From Petrolisthes cinctipes (taxonomy: Eukaryota; Arthropoda; Malacostraca; Decapoda; Porcellanidae): 64,000 bases of DNA. Shown one piece after another: positions 1-14,472 of this stretch. The stretch lies in NCBI GenBank assembly GCA_033782935.1, contig JAWQEG010000470.1:434001-498000 (forward strand). The letters are read 5' to 3'. A model generated the notes under the pieces. The model ran no database searches, had not been told where the DNA came from, and saw only the letters and a list, made by a program, of their open reading frames with translations. The number at the start of each line of letters is the position of its first letter. Position 1 is the first letter of the stretch. Made by a program: the position numbers and the translations under genes.

Positions 1-1042
1 TTCAGGCTCAAAACACCCGAAAATTCAATATTTCGGGGTCCCAGAAGCAATCTGTACATGCCTACTCAGTGCTAGAATATTTTCAAAATATAGGCTAAAA
101 ACATGCTAAAAATCGATCTTTTAGGTGCCAAAAAGTCGATATCTCAAATTCAGTCCCAAAACACCCGAAAATTCGATATTTAGAGGTCCCAGAAGGTATC
201 TGTACATGCCTACTCCGTGTTAGAATATTTTCAAAATACAGGCCAAAAACATACTGAAAATCGATCTTTTAGGTGCCCAAAAGTCGATATGTGCATGCAT
301 CTTCTGTACCCGTTTATATCTCAAATTCTGGCCCTAAACACCCGAAAAATCGATATTTTGGGGTCCCAGAAGCGATCTGTACATGCCTACTCCGTGTTAG
401 AGTATTTTCAAAATACATGCTCAAAACATACTGAAAATCGATCTTTTAGGTGCACAAAAGTCGATATGTGCATGCATCTTCAGTACCCGTTTATATCTCA
501 AATTCAGGCTCAAAACACCCGAAAATTCAATATTTTGGGGTCCCAGAAGCAATCTGTACATGCCTACTCAGTGCTAGAATATTTTCAAAATATAGGCTAA
601 AAACATGCTAAAAATCGATCTTTTAGGTGCCAAAAAGTCGATATCTCAAATTCAGTCCCAAAACACCTGAAAATTCGATATTTAGGGGTCCCAGAAGCGA
701 TCTGTACATGCCTACTCAGTGTTAGAGTATTTTCAAAATACAGGCCCAAAACATGCTGAAAATCGATATTTTAGATGCCCAAAGTCAATATGTGCATGTA
801 TCTTCTGTACCCGTTTATATCTCAAATTCAGGCTCAAAACACCCGAAAATTCAATATTTTGGGGTCCCAGAAGCAATCTGTACATGCCTACACAGTGCTA
901 GAATATTTTCAAAATATAGGCTAAAAACATGCTAAAAATCGACATTTTAGGTGCCAAAAAATCGATATCTCAAATTCAGTCCCAAAACACCCGAAAATTC
1001 GATATTTAGAGGTCCCAGAAGATATCTGTACATGCCTACTCC

Positions 1043-1219
1043 TTGTTAGAGTATTTTCAACATACAGGCCAAAAACATACTGAAAATCGATCTTTTAGGT
1101 GCCCAAAAGTCGATATGTGCATGCATCTTCTGTACCCGATTATATCTCAAATTCAGTCCCAAAACACCCGAAAATTCGATATTTAGAGGTCCCAGAAGGT
1201 ATCTGTACATGCCTACTCC
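1043..1219 (+). repeat. A1/C hybrid monomer (177 bp)
   Basis: It is A1-like (CAACATACAGG, CCCGATTATATC) up to the shared TATATCTCAAATTC at about 1141-1154. It is C-like after that (AGTCCCAAAACACC, TTAGAGGTCCCAGAAGGT). The long central segment is retained, so length stays 177 bp. It reflects recombination between a long and a short monomer. Confidence 0.75.
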
Positions 1220-3252
1220 GTGTTAGAGTATTTTCAAAATACAGGCCAAAAACATACTGAAAATCGATCTTTTAGGTGCCCAAAAGTCGATAAGTGCATG
1301 CATCTTCTGTACCCTTTTATATCTCAAATTCTGGCCCTAAACACCCGAAAATTCGATATTTCGGGGTCCCAGAAGCGATCTGTACATGCCTACTCCGTGT
1401 TAGAGTATTTTTAAAATTCAGGCACAAACAATGCTGAAAATCGATATTTTTGGTGCCCAAAGTCAATATGTGCATGTATCTTCTGTACCCGTTTATATCT
1501 CAAATTCAGGCTCAAAACACCCGAAAATTCAATATTTTGGGGTCCCAGAAGCAATCTGTACATGCCTACTCAGTGCTAGAATATTTTCAAAATATAGGCT
1601 AAAAACATGCTAAAAATCGATCTTTTAGGTGCAAAAAAGTCGATATCTCAAATTCAGTCCCAAAACACCCGAAAATTCGATATTTAGAGGTCCCAGAAGG
1701 TATCTGTACATGCCTACTCCGTGTTAGAATATTTTCAAAATACAGGCCAAAAACATACTGAAAATCGATCTTTTAGGTGCCCAAAAGTCGATATGTGCAT
1801 GCATCTTCTGTACCCGTTTATATCTCAAATTCTGGCCCTAAACACCCGAAAAATCTATATTTTGGGGTCCCAGAAGCGATCTGTACATGCCTACTCCGTG
1901 TTAGAGTATTTTCAAAATACATGCTCAAAACATACTGAAAATCGATCTTTTAGGTGCACAAAAGTCGATATGTGCATGCATCTTCAGTACCCGTTTATAT
2001 CTCAAATTCAGGCTCAAAACACTCGAAAATTCAATATTTTGGGGTCCCAGAAGCAATCTGTACATGCCTACTCAGTGTTAGAGTATTTTCAAAATACAGG
2101 CCCAAAACATGCTGAAAATCGATATTTTAGATGCCCAAAGTCAATATGTGCATGTATCTTCTGTACCCGTTTATATCTCAAATTCAGGCTCAAAACACCC
2201 GAAAATTCAATATTTTGGGGTCCCAGAAGCAATCTGTACATGCCTACACAGTGCTAGAATATTTTCAAAATATAGGCTAAAAACATTTTAAAAATCGACA
2301 TTTTAGGTGCCAAAAAATCGATATCTCAAATTCAGTCCCAAAACACCCGAAAATTCGATATTTAGAGGTCCCAGAAGATATCTGTACATGCCTACTCCTT
2401 GTTAGAGTATTTTCAACATACAGGCCAAAAACATACTGAAAATCGATCTTTTAGGTGCCCAAAAGTCGATATGTGCATGCATCTTCTGTACCCGATTATA
2501 TCTCAAATTCTGGCCCTAAACACCCAAAAATTCGATATTTTGGGGTCCCAGAAGCGATCTGTACATGCCTACTCCGTGTTAGAGTATTTTCAAAATTCAG
2601 GCCCAAAACATTCTGAAAATCGATATTTTAGGTGCCAAAAGTCAATATGTGTATGTATCTTCTGTACCCGTTTATATCTCAAATTCAGGCTCAAAACACC
2701 CGAAAATTCAATATTTTGGGGTCCCAGAAGCAATCTGTACATGCCTACTCAGTGTTAGAGTATTTTCAAAATTCAGGCCCAAAACATGCTGAAAATCGAC
2801 ATTTTTGGTGCCCAAAGTCAATATGTGCATGTATCTTCTGTACCCGTTTATATCTCAAATTCAGGCTCAAAACACCCGAAAATTCAATATTTTGGGGTCC
2901 CAGAAGCAATCTGTACATGCCTACTCAGTGCTAGAATATTTTCAAAATATAGGCTAAAAACATGCTAAAAATCGACATTTTAGGTGCCAAAAAATCGATA
3001 TCTCAAATTCAGTCCCAAAACACCCGAAAATTCGATATTTAGAGGTCCCAGAAGGTATCTGTACATGCCTACTCCTTGTTAGAGTATTTTCAAAATACAG
3101 GCCAAAATCATACTGAAAATCGATCTTTTAGGTGCCCAAAAGTCGATATGTGCATGCATCTTCTGTACCCGTTTATATCTCAAATTCTGGCCCTAAACAC
3201 CCGAAAATTCGATATTTTGGAATCCCAGAAGCGATCTGTACATGCCTACTCC

Positions 3253-3419
3253 GTGTTAGAGTATTTTTCAAAATTCAGGCCCAAAACATGCTGAAAATCG
3301 ATATTTTTGGTGCCCAAAGTCAATATGTGCATGTATCTTCTGTACCCGTTTATATCTCAAATTCAGGCTCAAAACACCCGAAAATTCAATATTTTGGGGT
3401 CCCAGAAGCAATCTGTACA
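3253..3419 (+). repeat. B monomer with 10-bp deletion (167 bp)
   Basis: CTGTACATGCCTACTCAGTG is shortened to CTGTACAGTG just before the C monomer at 3420. An extra T in TATTTTTCAAAATTC adds one base. The same deletion is present in the B monomers at 15151 and 16144, linking the far-left block to the 993-bp duplication. Confidence 0.85.
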
Positions 3420-6245
3420 GTGCTAGAATATTTTCAAAATATAGGCTAAAAACATGCTAAAAATCGATCTTTTAGGTGCCAAAAAGTCGATATCTCAAAT
3501 TCAGTCCCAAAACACCCAAAAATTCGATATTTAGGGGTCCCAGAAGCGATCTGTACATGCCTACTCCGTGTTAGAGTATTTTTAAAATTCAGGCACAATC
3601 AATGCTGAAAATCGATATTTTTGGTGCCCAAAGTCAATATGTGCATGTATCTTCTGTACCCGTTTATATCTCAAATTCAGGCTCAAAACACCCGAAAATT
3701 CAATATTTTGGGGTCCCAGAAGCAATCTGTACATGCCTACTCAGTGCTAGAATATTTTCAAAATATAGGCTAAAAACATGCTAAAAATCGATCTTTTAGG
3801 TGCCAAAAAGTCGATATCTCAAATTCAGTCCCAAAACACCCGAAAATTCGATATTTAGGGGTCCCAGAAGCGATCTGTACATGCCTACTCCGAGTTAGAG
3901 TATTTTCAAAATACATGCTCAAAACATACTGAAAATCGATCTTTTAGGTTCACAAAAGTCGATATGTGCATGCATCTTCAGTACCCGTTTATATCTCAAA
4001 TTCAGGCTCAAAACACCCGAAAATTCAATATTTTGGGGTCCCAGAAGCAATCTGTACATGCCTACTCAGTGTTAGAGTATTTTCAAAATACAGGCCCAAA
4101 ACATGCTGAAAATCGATATTTTAGATGCCCAAAGTCAATATGTGCATGTATCTTCTGTACCCGTTTATATCTCAAATTCAGGCTCAAAACCCCCAAAACT
4201 CAATATTTTGGGGTCCCAGAAGCAATCTGTACATGCCTACACAATGCTAGAATATTTTCAAAATATAGGCTAAAAACATGCTAAAAATCGACATTTTAGG
4301 TGCCAAAAAATCGATATCTCAAATTCAGTCCCAAAACACCCGAAAATTCGATATTTAGAGGTCCCAGAAGGTATCTGTACATGCCTACTCGTGATAGAGT
4401 ATTTTCAAAATACAGGCCAAAAACATATTGAAAATCGATCTTTTAGGTGCCCAAAAGTCGATATGTGCATGCATCTTCTGTACCCGTTTATATCTCAAAT
4501 TCGGGCCCTAAACACCCGAAAATTCGATATTTTGGGGTCCCAGAAGCGATCTGTACATGCCTACTCCGTGTTAGAGTATTTTCATAATTCAGGCCCAAAA
4601 CATGCTGAAAATCGATATTTTTGGTGCCCAAAGTCAATATGTGCATGTATATTCTGTACCCGTTTATATCTCAAATTCAGGCTCAAAACACCCGAAAATT
4701 CAATATTTTGGGGTCCCAGAAGCAATCTGTACATGCCTACTCAGTGCTAGAATATTTTCAAAATATAGGCTAAAAACATGCTAAAAATCGATCTTTTAGG
4801 TGCCAAAAAGTCGATATCTCAAATTCAGTCCCAAAACACCCGAAAATTCGATATTTAGGGGTCCCAGAAGCGATCTGTACATGCCTACTCCGTGTTAGAG
4901 TATTTTCAAAATACATGCTCAAAACATACTGAAAATCGATCTTTTAGGTGCACAAAAGTCGATATGTGCATGCATCTTCAGTACCCGTTTATATCTCAAA
5001 TTCAGGCTCAAAACACCCGAAAATTCAATATTTTGGGGTCCCAGAAGCAATCTGTACATGCCTACTCAGTGTTAGAGTATTTTCAAAATACAGGCCCAAA
5101 ACATGCTGAAAATCGATATTTTAGATGCCCAAAGTCAATATGTGCATGTATCTTCTGTACCCGTTTATATCTCAAATTCAGGCTCAAAACACCCGAAAAT
5201 TCAATATTTTGGGGTCCCAAAGGAATCTGTACATGCCTACACAGTGCTAGAATATTTTCAAAATATAGGCTAAAAACATGCTAAAAATCGACATTTTAGG
5301 TGCCAAAAAATCGATATATCAAATTCAGTCCCAAAACACCCGAACATTCGATATTTAGAGGTCCCAGAAGGTATCTGTACATGCCTACTCCTTGTTAGAG
5401 TATTTTCAACATACAGGCCAAAAAACATATTGAAAATCGATCTTTTAGGTGCCCAAAAGTCGATATGTGCATGCATTTTCTGTACCCGTTTATATCTCAA
5501 ATTCTGGCCCTAAACACCCAAAAATTCGATATTTTGGGGTCCCAGAAGCGATCTGTACATGCCTACTCCGTGTTAGAGTATTTTCAAAATTCAGGCCCAA
5601 AACATGCTGAAAATCGATCTTTTAGGTGCCCAAAGTCAATATGTGCATGTATCTTCTGTACCCGTTTATATTTTAAATTCAGTCTCAAAACACCCGAAAA
5701 TTCAATATTTTGGGGTTCCAGAAGCAATCTGTACATGCCTACTCAGTGTTTGAGTATTTTCAAAATTCAGGCCCAAAACATGCTGAAAATCGACATTTTT
5801 GGTGCCCAAAGTCAATATGTGCATGTATCTTCTGAACCCGTTTATATCTCAAATTCTGGCTCAAAACACCCGAAAATTCAATATTTTGGGGTCCCAGAAG
5901 CAATCTGTACATGCCTACTCAGTGTTTGAGTATTTTCAAAATTCAGGCCCAAAACATGCTGAAAATCGACATTTTTGGTGCCCAAAGTCAATATGTGCAT
6001 GTATCTTCTGAACCCGTTTATATCTCAAATTCTGGCTCAAAACACCCGAAAATTCAATATTTTGGGGTCCCAGAAGCAATCTGTACATGCCTACTCAGTG
6101 CTAGAATATTTTCAAAATATAGGCTAAAAACATGCTAAAAATCGACATTTTAGGTGCCATAAAATCGATATCTCAAATTCAGTCCCAAAACACCCGAAAA
6201 TTCGATATTTAGAGGTCCCAGAAGGTATCTGTACATGCCTACTCC

Positions 6246-9200
6246 GTGTTAGAGTATTTTCAAAATTCAGGCCCAAAACATGCTGAAAATCGATATTTTA
6301 GATGCCCAAAGTCAATATGTGCATGTATCTTCTGTACCCGTTTATATCTCAAATTCAGGCTCAAAACACCCGAAAATTCAATATTTTGGGGTCCCAGAAG
6401 CAATATGTACATGCCTACTCAGTGTTAGAGTATTTTCAAAATTCAGGCCCAAAACATGCCGAAAATCGACATTTTTGGTGCCCAAAGTCAATATGTGCAT
6501 GTATCTTCTGAACCCGTATATATCTCAAATTCAGGCTCAAAACACCCGAAAATTCAATATTTTGGGGTCCCAGAAGCAATCTGTACATGCCTACTCAGTG
6601 CTAGAATATTTTCAAAATATAGGCTAAAAACATGCTAAAAATCGACATTTTAGGTGCCAAAAAATCGATATCTCAAATTCAGTCCCAAAACACCCGAAAA
6701 TTCGATATTTAGAGGTCCCAGAAGGTATCTGTACATGCCTACTCCTTGTTAGAGTATTTTCAACATACAGGCCAAAAACATACTGAAAATCGATCTTTTA
6801 GGTGCCCAAAAGTCGATATGTGCATGCATCTTCTGTACCCGTTTATATCTCAAATTCTGGCCCTAAACACCCGAAAATTCGATATTTTGGGGTCCCAGAA
6901 GCGATCTGTACATGCCTACTCCGTGTTAGAGTATTTTCAAAATTCAGGCCCAAAACATGCTGAAAATCGATATTTTTGGTGCCCAAAGTCAATATGTGCA
7001 TGTATCTTCTGTACCCGTTTATATCTCAAATTCAGGCTCAAAACACCCGAAAATTCAATATTTTGGGGTCCCAGAAGCAATCTGTACATGCCTACACAGT
7101 GCTAGAATATTTTCAAAATATAGGCTAAAAACATGCTAAAAATAGACATTTTAGGTGCCAAAAAATCGATATCTCAAATTCAGTCCCAAAACACCCGAAA
7201 ATTCGATATTTAGAGGTCCCAGAAGGTATCTGTACATGCCTACTCCGTGTTAGAGTATTTTCAAAATACAGGCCAAAAACATACTGAAAATCGATCTTTT
7301 AGGTGCCCAAAAGTCGATATGTGCATGCATCTTCTGTACCCGTTTATATCTCAAATTCGGGCCCTAAACACCCGAAAATTCGATATTTTGGGGTCCCAGA
7401 AGCGATCTGTACATGCCTACTCCGTGTTAGAGTATTTTCAAAATTCAGGCCCAAAACATGCTGAAAATCGATATTTTTGGTGCCTAAAGTCAATATGTGC
7501 ATGTATCTTCTGTACCCGTTTATATCTCAAATTCAGTCTCAAAACACCCGAAAATTCAATATTTTGGGGTCCCAGAAGCAATCTGTACATGCCTACTCAG
7601 TGCTAGAATATTTTCAAAATATAGGCTAAAAACATGCTAAAAATCGATCTTTTAGGTGCCAAAAAGTCGATATCTCAAATTCAGTCCCAAAACACCTGAA
7701 AATTCGATATTTAGGGGTCCCAGAAGCGATCTGTACATGCCTACTCCGTGTTAGAGTATATTCAAAATACATGCTCAAAACATACTGAAAATCGATATAT
7801 TAGGTGCACAAAAGTATATATGTGCATGCATCTTCAGTACCCGTTTATATATCAAATTCAGGCTCAAAACACCCGAAAATTCAATATTTTGGGGTCCCAG
7901 AAGCAATCTGTACATGCCTACTCAGTGTTAGAGTATTTTCAAAATACAGGCCCAAAACATGCTGAAAATCGATATTTTAGATGCCCAAAGTCAATATGTG
8001 CATGTATCTTCTGTACCCGTTTATATCTCAAATTCAGGCTCAAAACACCCGAAAATTCAATATTTTGGGGTCCCAGAAGCAATCTGTACATGCCTACACA
8101 GTGCTAGAATATTTTCAAAATAAAGGCTAAAAACATGCTAAAAATCGACATTTTAGGTGCCAAAAAATCGATATCTCAAATTCAGTCCCAAAACACCCGA
8201 AAATTCGATATTTAGAGGTCCCAGAAGATATCTGTACATGCCTACTCCTTGTTAGAGTATTTTCAACATACAGGCCAAAAACATACTGAAAATCGATCTT
8301 TTAGGTGCCCAAAAGTCGATATGTGCATGGATCTTCTGTACCCGATTATATCTCAAATTCTGGCCCTAAACACCCAAAAATTCGATATTTTGGGGTCCCA
8401 GAAGCGATCTGTACATGCCTACTCCGTGTTAGAGTATTTTCAAAATTCAGGCCCAAAACATGCTGAAAATCGATCTTTTAGGTGCCCAAAGTCAATATGT
8501 GCATTTATTTTCTGTACCCGTTTATATCTCAAATTCAGGCTCAAAACACCCGAAAATTCAATATTTTGGGGTCCCAGAAGCAATCTGTACATGCCTACTC
8601 AGTGTTAGAGTATTTTCAAAATTCAGGCCCAAAACATGCTGAAAATCGACATTTTTGGTGCCCAAAGTCAATATGTGCATGTATCTTCTGTACCCGTTTA
8701 TATCTCAAATTCAGGCTTAAAACACCCGAAAATTCAATATTTTGGGGTCCCAGAAGCAATCTGTACATGCCTACTCAGTGCTAGAATATTTTCAAAATAT
8801 AGGCTAAAAACATGCTAAAAATCGACATTTTAGGTGCCAAAAAATCGATATATCAAATTCAGTCCCAAAACACCCGAAAATTCGATATTTAGAGGTCCCA
8901 GAAGGTATCTGTACATGCCTACTCCTTGTTAGAGTATTTTCAAAATACAGGCCAAAATCATACTGAAAATCGATCTTTTAGGTGCCCAAAAGTCGATATG
9001 TGCATGCATCTTCTGTACCCGTTTATATCTCAAATTCTGGCCCTAAACACCCGAAAAATCTATATTTTGGGGTCCCAGAAGCGATCTGTACATGCCTACT
9101 CCGTGTTAGAGTATTTTTCAAAATTCAGGCCCAAAACATGCTGAAAATCGATATTTTTGGTGCCCAAAGTCAATATGTGCATGTATCTTCTGTACCCGTT

Positions 9201-10330
9201 TATATCTCAAATTCAGGCTCAAAACACCCGAAAATTCAATATTTTGGGGGCCCAGAAGCAATCTGTACATGCCTACTCAGTGCTTGAATATTTTCAAAAT
9301 ATATTCTAAAAACATGCTAAAAATCGATCTTTTAGGTGCCAAAAAGTCGATATATCAAATTCAGTCCCAAAACACCCGAAAATTCGATATTTAGAGGTCC
9401 CAGAAGGTATCTGTACATGCCTACTCCTTGTTAGAGTATTTTCAAAATACAGGCCAAAATCATACTGAAAATCGATCTTTTAGGTGCTCAAAAGTCGATA
9501 TGTGCATGCATCTTCTGTACCCGTTTATATCTCAAATTCTGGCCCTAAACACCCGAAAATTCGATATTTTGGAATCCCAGAAGCGATCTGTACATGCCTA
9601 CTCCGTGTTAGAGTATTTTTCAAAATTCAGGCCCAAAACATGCTGAAAATCGATATTTTTGGTGCCCAAAGTCAATATGTGCATGTATCTTCTGTACCCG
9701 TTTATATCTCAAATTCAGGCTCAAAACACCCGAAAATTCAATATTTTGGGGGCCCAGAAGCAATCTGTACATGCCTACTCAGTGCAAGAATATTTTCAAA
9801 ATATATTCTAAAAACATGCTAAAAATCGAACTTTTAGGTGCCAAAAAGTCGATATCTCAAATTCAGTCCCAAAACACCTGAAAATTCGATATTTAGGGGT
9901 CCCAGAAGCGATCTGTACATGCCTACTCCGTGTTAGAGTATTTTCAAAATACATGCTCAAAACATACTGAAAATCGATCTTTTAGGTGCACAAAAGTCGA
10001 TATGTGCATGCATCTTCAGTACCCGTTTATATCTCAAATTCAGGCTCAAAACACCCGAAAATTCAATATTTTGGGGTCCCAGAAGCAATCTGTACATGCC
10101 TACTCAGTGTTAGAGTATTTTCAAAATACAGGCCCAAAACATGCTGAAAATCGATATTTTAGATGCCCAAAGTCAATATGTGCATGTATCTTCTGTACCT
10201 GTTTATATCTCAAATTCAGGCTCAAAACACCCGAAAATTCAATATTTTGGGGTCCCAGAAGCAATCTGGACATGCCTACACAGTGCTAGAATATTTTCAA
10301 AATATAGGCTAAAAACATGCTAAAAAACGA
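6246..10330 (+). repeat. Multi-unit duplication, copy I (partner 11109-14510)
   Basis: The region begins B2-B-C (6246, 6422, 6598) and continues with trimers at 6746, 7247 and 7748, the tetramer 8249-8925, and units at 8926, 9428 and 9930. Shared markers with the partner: GATGCCC followed by CAATATGTAC and AACATGCCG (6246-6480 and 11109-11340), CAAAATAAAGGC (about 8115 and 12485), CCCGATTATATC (8341 and 12710), and ATATATTCTAAAA (9300s and 9800s; 13490s and 13990s). The offset to the partner is 4,863 bp at the left, 4,366 bp from 7748 and 4,190 bp from 8926. Whole units were therefore lost or gained after duplication. Confidence 0.75.
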
Positions 10331-11608
10331 CATTTTAGGTGTCAAAAAATCGATATCTCAAATTCAGTCCCAAAACACCCGAAAATTCGATATTTAGAGG
10401 TCCCAGAAGGTATTTGTACATGCCTACTTCTTGTTAGAGTATTTTCAACATACAGGCCAAAAACATACTGAAAATCGATCTTTTAGGTGCCCAAAAGTCG
10501 ATATGTGCATGCATCTTCTGTACCCGTTTATATCTCAAATTCTGGCCCTAAACACCCGAAAATTCGATATTTTGGGGTCCCAGAAGCGATCTGTACATGC
10601 CTACTCAGTGTTAGAGTATTTTCAAAATTCAGGCCCAAAACATGCTGAAAATCGATCTTTTGGGTGCCCAAAGTCAATATGTGCATGTATCTTCTGTACC
10701 CTTTTATATCTCAAATTCAGGCTCAAAACACCCGAAAATTCAATATTTTGGGGTCCCAGAAGCAATCTGTACATGCCTACTCAGTGCTAGAATATTTTCA
10801 AAATATAGGCTAAAAACATGCTAAAAATCGACATTTTAGGTGCCAAAAAATCGAGATATCAAATTCAGTCCCAAAACACCCGAAAATTCGATATTTAGAG
10901 GTCCCAGAAGGTATCTGTACATGCCTACTCCGTGTTAGAGTATTTTCAAAATACAGGCCAAAATCATACTGAAAATCGATCTTTTAGGTGCCCAAAAGTC
11001 GATATGTGCATGCATCTTCTGTACCCGTTTATATCTCAAATTCTGGCCCTAAACACCCGAAAATTCGATATTTTGGGGTCCCAGAAGCGATCTGTACATG
11101 CCTACTCCGTGTTAGAGTATTTTCAAAATTCAGGCCCAAAACATGCTGAAAATCGATATTTTAGATGCCCAAAGTCAATATGTGCATGTATCTTCTGTAC
11201 CCGTTTATATCTCAAATTCAGGCTCAAAACACCCGAAAATTCAATATTTTGGGGTCCCAGAAGCAATATGTACATGCCTACTCAGTGTTAGAGTATTTTC
11301 AAAATTCAGGCCCAAAACATGCCGAAAATCGACATTTTTGGTGCCCAAAGTCAATATGTGCATGTATCTTCTGAACCCGTATATATCTCAAATTCAGGCT
11401 CAAAACACCCGAAAATTCAATATTTTGGGGTCCCAGAAGCAATCTGTACATGCCTACTCAGTGCTAGAATATTTTCAAAATATAGGCTAAAAACATGCTA
11501 AAAATCTACATTTTAGGTGCCAAAAAATCGATATCTCAAATTCAGTCCCAAAACACCCGAAAATTCGATATTTAGAGGTCCCAAAAGGTATCTGTACATG
11601 CCTACTCC

Positions 11609-11785
11609 TTGTTAGAGTATTTTCAACATACAGGCCAAAAACATACTGAAAATCGATCTTTTAGGTGCCCAAAAGTCGATATGTGCATGCATCTTCTGTA
11701 CCCGTTTATATCTCAAATTCTGGCCCAAAACACCCGAAAATTCGATATTTAGAGGTCCCAGAAGGTATCTGTACATGCCTACTCC
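11609..11785 (+). repeat. A1/C hybrid monomer (177 bp)
   Basis: A1 sequence runs through TTCTGGCCC. C-type sequence (AAAACACCCG, TTAGAGGTCCCAGAAGG) follows from about 11724. The junction differs from those of the hybrids at 1043 and 18944, so these are separate events. Confidence 0.72.
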
Positions 11786-11961
11786 GTGTTAGAGTATTTT
11801 CAAAATTCAGGCCCAAAACATGCTGAAAATCGATATTTTTGGTGCCCAAAGTCAATATGTGCATGTATCTTCTGTACCCGTTTATATCTCAAATTCAGGC
11901 TCAAAACACCCGAAAATTCAATATTTTGGGGGCCCAGAAGCAATCTGTACATGCCTACTCA

Positions 11962-12113
11962 GTGCTAGAATATTTTCAAAATATAGGCTAAAATTTAACA
12001 TGCTAAAAATCGATCTTTTAGGTGCCAAAAAGTCGATATCTCAAATTCAGTCCCAAAACACCTGAAAATTCGATATTTAGGGGTCCCAGAAGCGATCTGT
12101 ACATGCCTACTCC
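11962..12113 (+). repeat. C monomer with 4-bp insertion (152 bp)
   Basis: GGCTAAAAACATGC reads GGCTAAAATTTAACATGC at about 11986-12003. This private insertion shifts the register of everything downstream relative to the partner block at 7.6 kb. Confidence 0.82.
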
Positions 12114-14472
12114 GTGTTAGAGTATTTTCAAAATACATGCTCAAAACATACTGAAAATCGATCTTTTAGGTGCACAAAAGTCGATATGTGCATGCATATT
12201 CAGTACCCGTTTATATCTCAAATTCAGGCTCAAAACACCCGAAAATTCAATATTTTGGGGTCCCAGAAGCAATCTGTACATGCCTACTCCGTGTTAGAGT
12301 ATTTTCAAAATACAGGCCCAAAACATGCTGAAAATCGATATTTTAGATGCCCAAAGTCAATATGTGCATGTATCTTCTGTACCCGTTTATATCTCAAATT
12401 CAGGCTCAAAACACCCGAAAATTCAATATTTTGGGGTCCCAGAAGCAATCTGTACATGCCTACACAGTGCTAGAATATTTTCAAAATAAAGGCTAAAAAC
12501 ATGCTAAAAATCGACATTTTAGGTGCCAAAAAATCGATATCTCAAATTCAGTCCCAAAACACCCGAAAATTCGATATTTAGAGGTCCCAGAAGATATCTG
12601 TACATGCCTACTCCTTGTTAGAGTATTTTCAACATACAGGCCAAAAACATACTGAAAATCGATCTTTTAGGTGCCCAAAAGTCGATATGTGCATGCATCT
12701 TCTGTACCCGATTATATCTCAAATTCTGGCCCTAAACACCCAAAAATTCGATATTTTGGGGTCCCAGAAGCGATCTGTACACGACTACTCAGTGTTAGAG
12801 TATTTTCAAAATTCAGGCCCAAAACATGCTGAAAATCGACATTTTTGGTGCCCAAAGTCAATATGTGCATGTATCTTCTGTACCCGTTTATATCTCAAAT
12901 TCAGGCTTAAAACACCCGAAAATTCAATATTTTGGGGTCCCAGAAGCAATCTGTACATGCCTACTCAGTGCTAGAATATTTTCAAAATATAGGCTAAAAA
13001 CATGCTAAAAATCGACATTTTAGGTGCCAAAAAATCGATATATCAAATTCAGTCCCAAAACACCCGAAAATTCGATATTTAGAGGTCCCAGAAGGTATCT
13101 GTACATGCCTACTCCTTGTTAGAGTATTTTCAAAAGACAGGCCAAAATCATACTGAAAATCGATCTTTTAGGTGCCCAAAAGTCGATATGTGCATGCATC
13201 TTCTGTACCCGTTTATATCTCAAATTCTGGCCCTAAACACCCGAAAATTCGATATTTTGGAATCCCAGAAGCGATCTGTACATGCCTACTCCGTGTTAGA
13301 GTATTTTTCAAAATTCAGGCCCAAAACATGCTGAAAATCGATATTTTTGGTGCCCAAAGTCAATATGTGCATGTATCTTCTGTACCCGTTTATATCTCAA
13401 ATTCAGGCTCAAAACACCCGAAAATTCAATATTTTGGGGGCCCAGAAGCAATCTGTACATGCCTACTCAGTGCTAGAATATTTTCAAAATATATTCTAAA
13501 AACATGCTAAAAATCGATCTTTTAGGTGCCAAAAAGTCGATATATCAAATTCAGTCACAAAACACCCGAAAATTCGATATTTAGAGGTCCCAGAAGGTAT
13601 CTGTACATGCCTACTCCTTGTTAGAGTATTTTCAAAATACAGGCCAAAATCATACTGAAAATCGATCTTTTAGGTGCCCAAAAGTCGATATGTGCATGCA
13701 TCTTCTGTACCCGTTTATATCTCAAATTCTGGCCCTAAACACCCGAAAATTCGATATTTTGGAATCCCAGAAGCGATCTGTACATGCCTACTCCGTGTTA
13801 GAGTATTTTTCAAAATTCAGGCCCAAAACATGCTGAAAATCGATATTTTTGGTGCCCAAAGTCAATATGTGCATGTATCTTCTGTACCCGTTTATATCTC
13901 AAATTCAGGCTCAAAACACCCGAAAATTCAATATTTTGGGGGCCCAGAAGCAATCTGTACATGCCTACTCAGTGCTAGAATATTTTCAAAATATATTCTA
14001 AAAACATGCTAAAAATCGATCTTTTAGGTGCCAAAAAGTCGATATCTCAAATTCAGTCCCAAAACACCTGAAAATTCGATATTTAGGGGTCCCAGAAGCG
14101 ATCTGTACATGCCTACTCCGTGTTAGAGTATTTTCAAAATACATGCTCAAAACATACTGAAAATCGATCTTTTAGGTGCACAAAAGTCGATATGTGCATG
14201 CATCTTCAGTACCCGTTTATATCTCAAATTCAGGCTCAAAACACCCGAAAATTCAATATTTTGGGGTCCCAGAAGCAATCTGTACATGCCTACTCAGTGT
14301 TAGAGTATTTTCAAAATACAGGCCCAAAACATGCTGAAAATCGATATTTTAGATGCCCAAAGTCAATATGTGCATGTATCTTCTGTACCCGTTTATATCT
14401 GAAATTCAGGCTCAAAACACCCGAAAATTCAATATTTTGGGGTCCCAGAAGCAATCTGTACATGCCTACACA

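Larger units (their letters stand above)
1..6245 (+). repeat. Irregular left block of the array
   Basis: The block opens inside a B monomer and passes to C at 69. Monomer starts then run A1 217, A2 394, C 571, B2 719, C 895, A/C hybrid 1043, A1 1220, B1 1397, C 1573, A1 1721, A2 1898, B2 2075, C 2251, A1 2399, B 2576, B 2752, C 2928, A1 3076, B 3253 (167 bp), C 3420, B1 3568, C 3744, A2 3892, B2 4069, C 4244, A1 4391, B1 4568, C 4744, A2 4892, B2 5069, C 5244, A1 5392, B 5570, B 5746, B 5922 and C 6098. A-A and B-B neighbours, a triple B and an isolated B-C unit are common. The 501-bp rhythm holds only in short stretches. 217-718 and 1721-2074 share the A1-A2 order, 1,504 bp apart. Confidence 0.85.

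Noticed and set aside
5270..5500. Minus-strand open frames of 61-76 codons (also 23815, 28148, 30641, 35776, 48948, 53770 and others)
   Set aside because: They are reverse-strand shadows of the same repeat and appear wherever particular monomer combinations occur. Nothing distinguishes them from chance.
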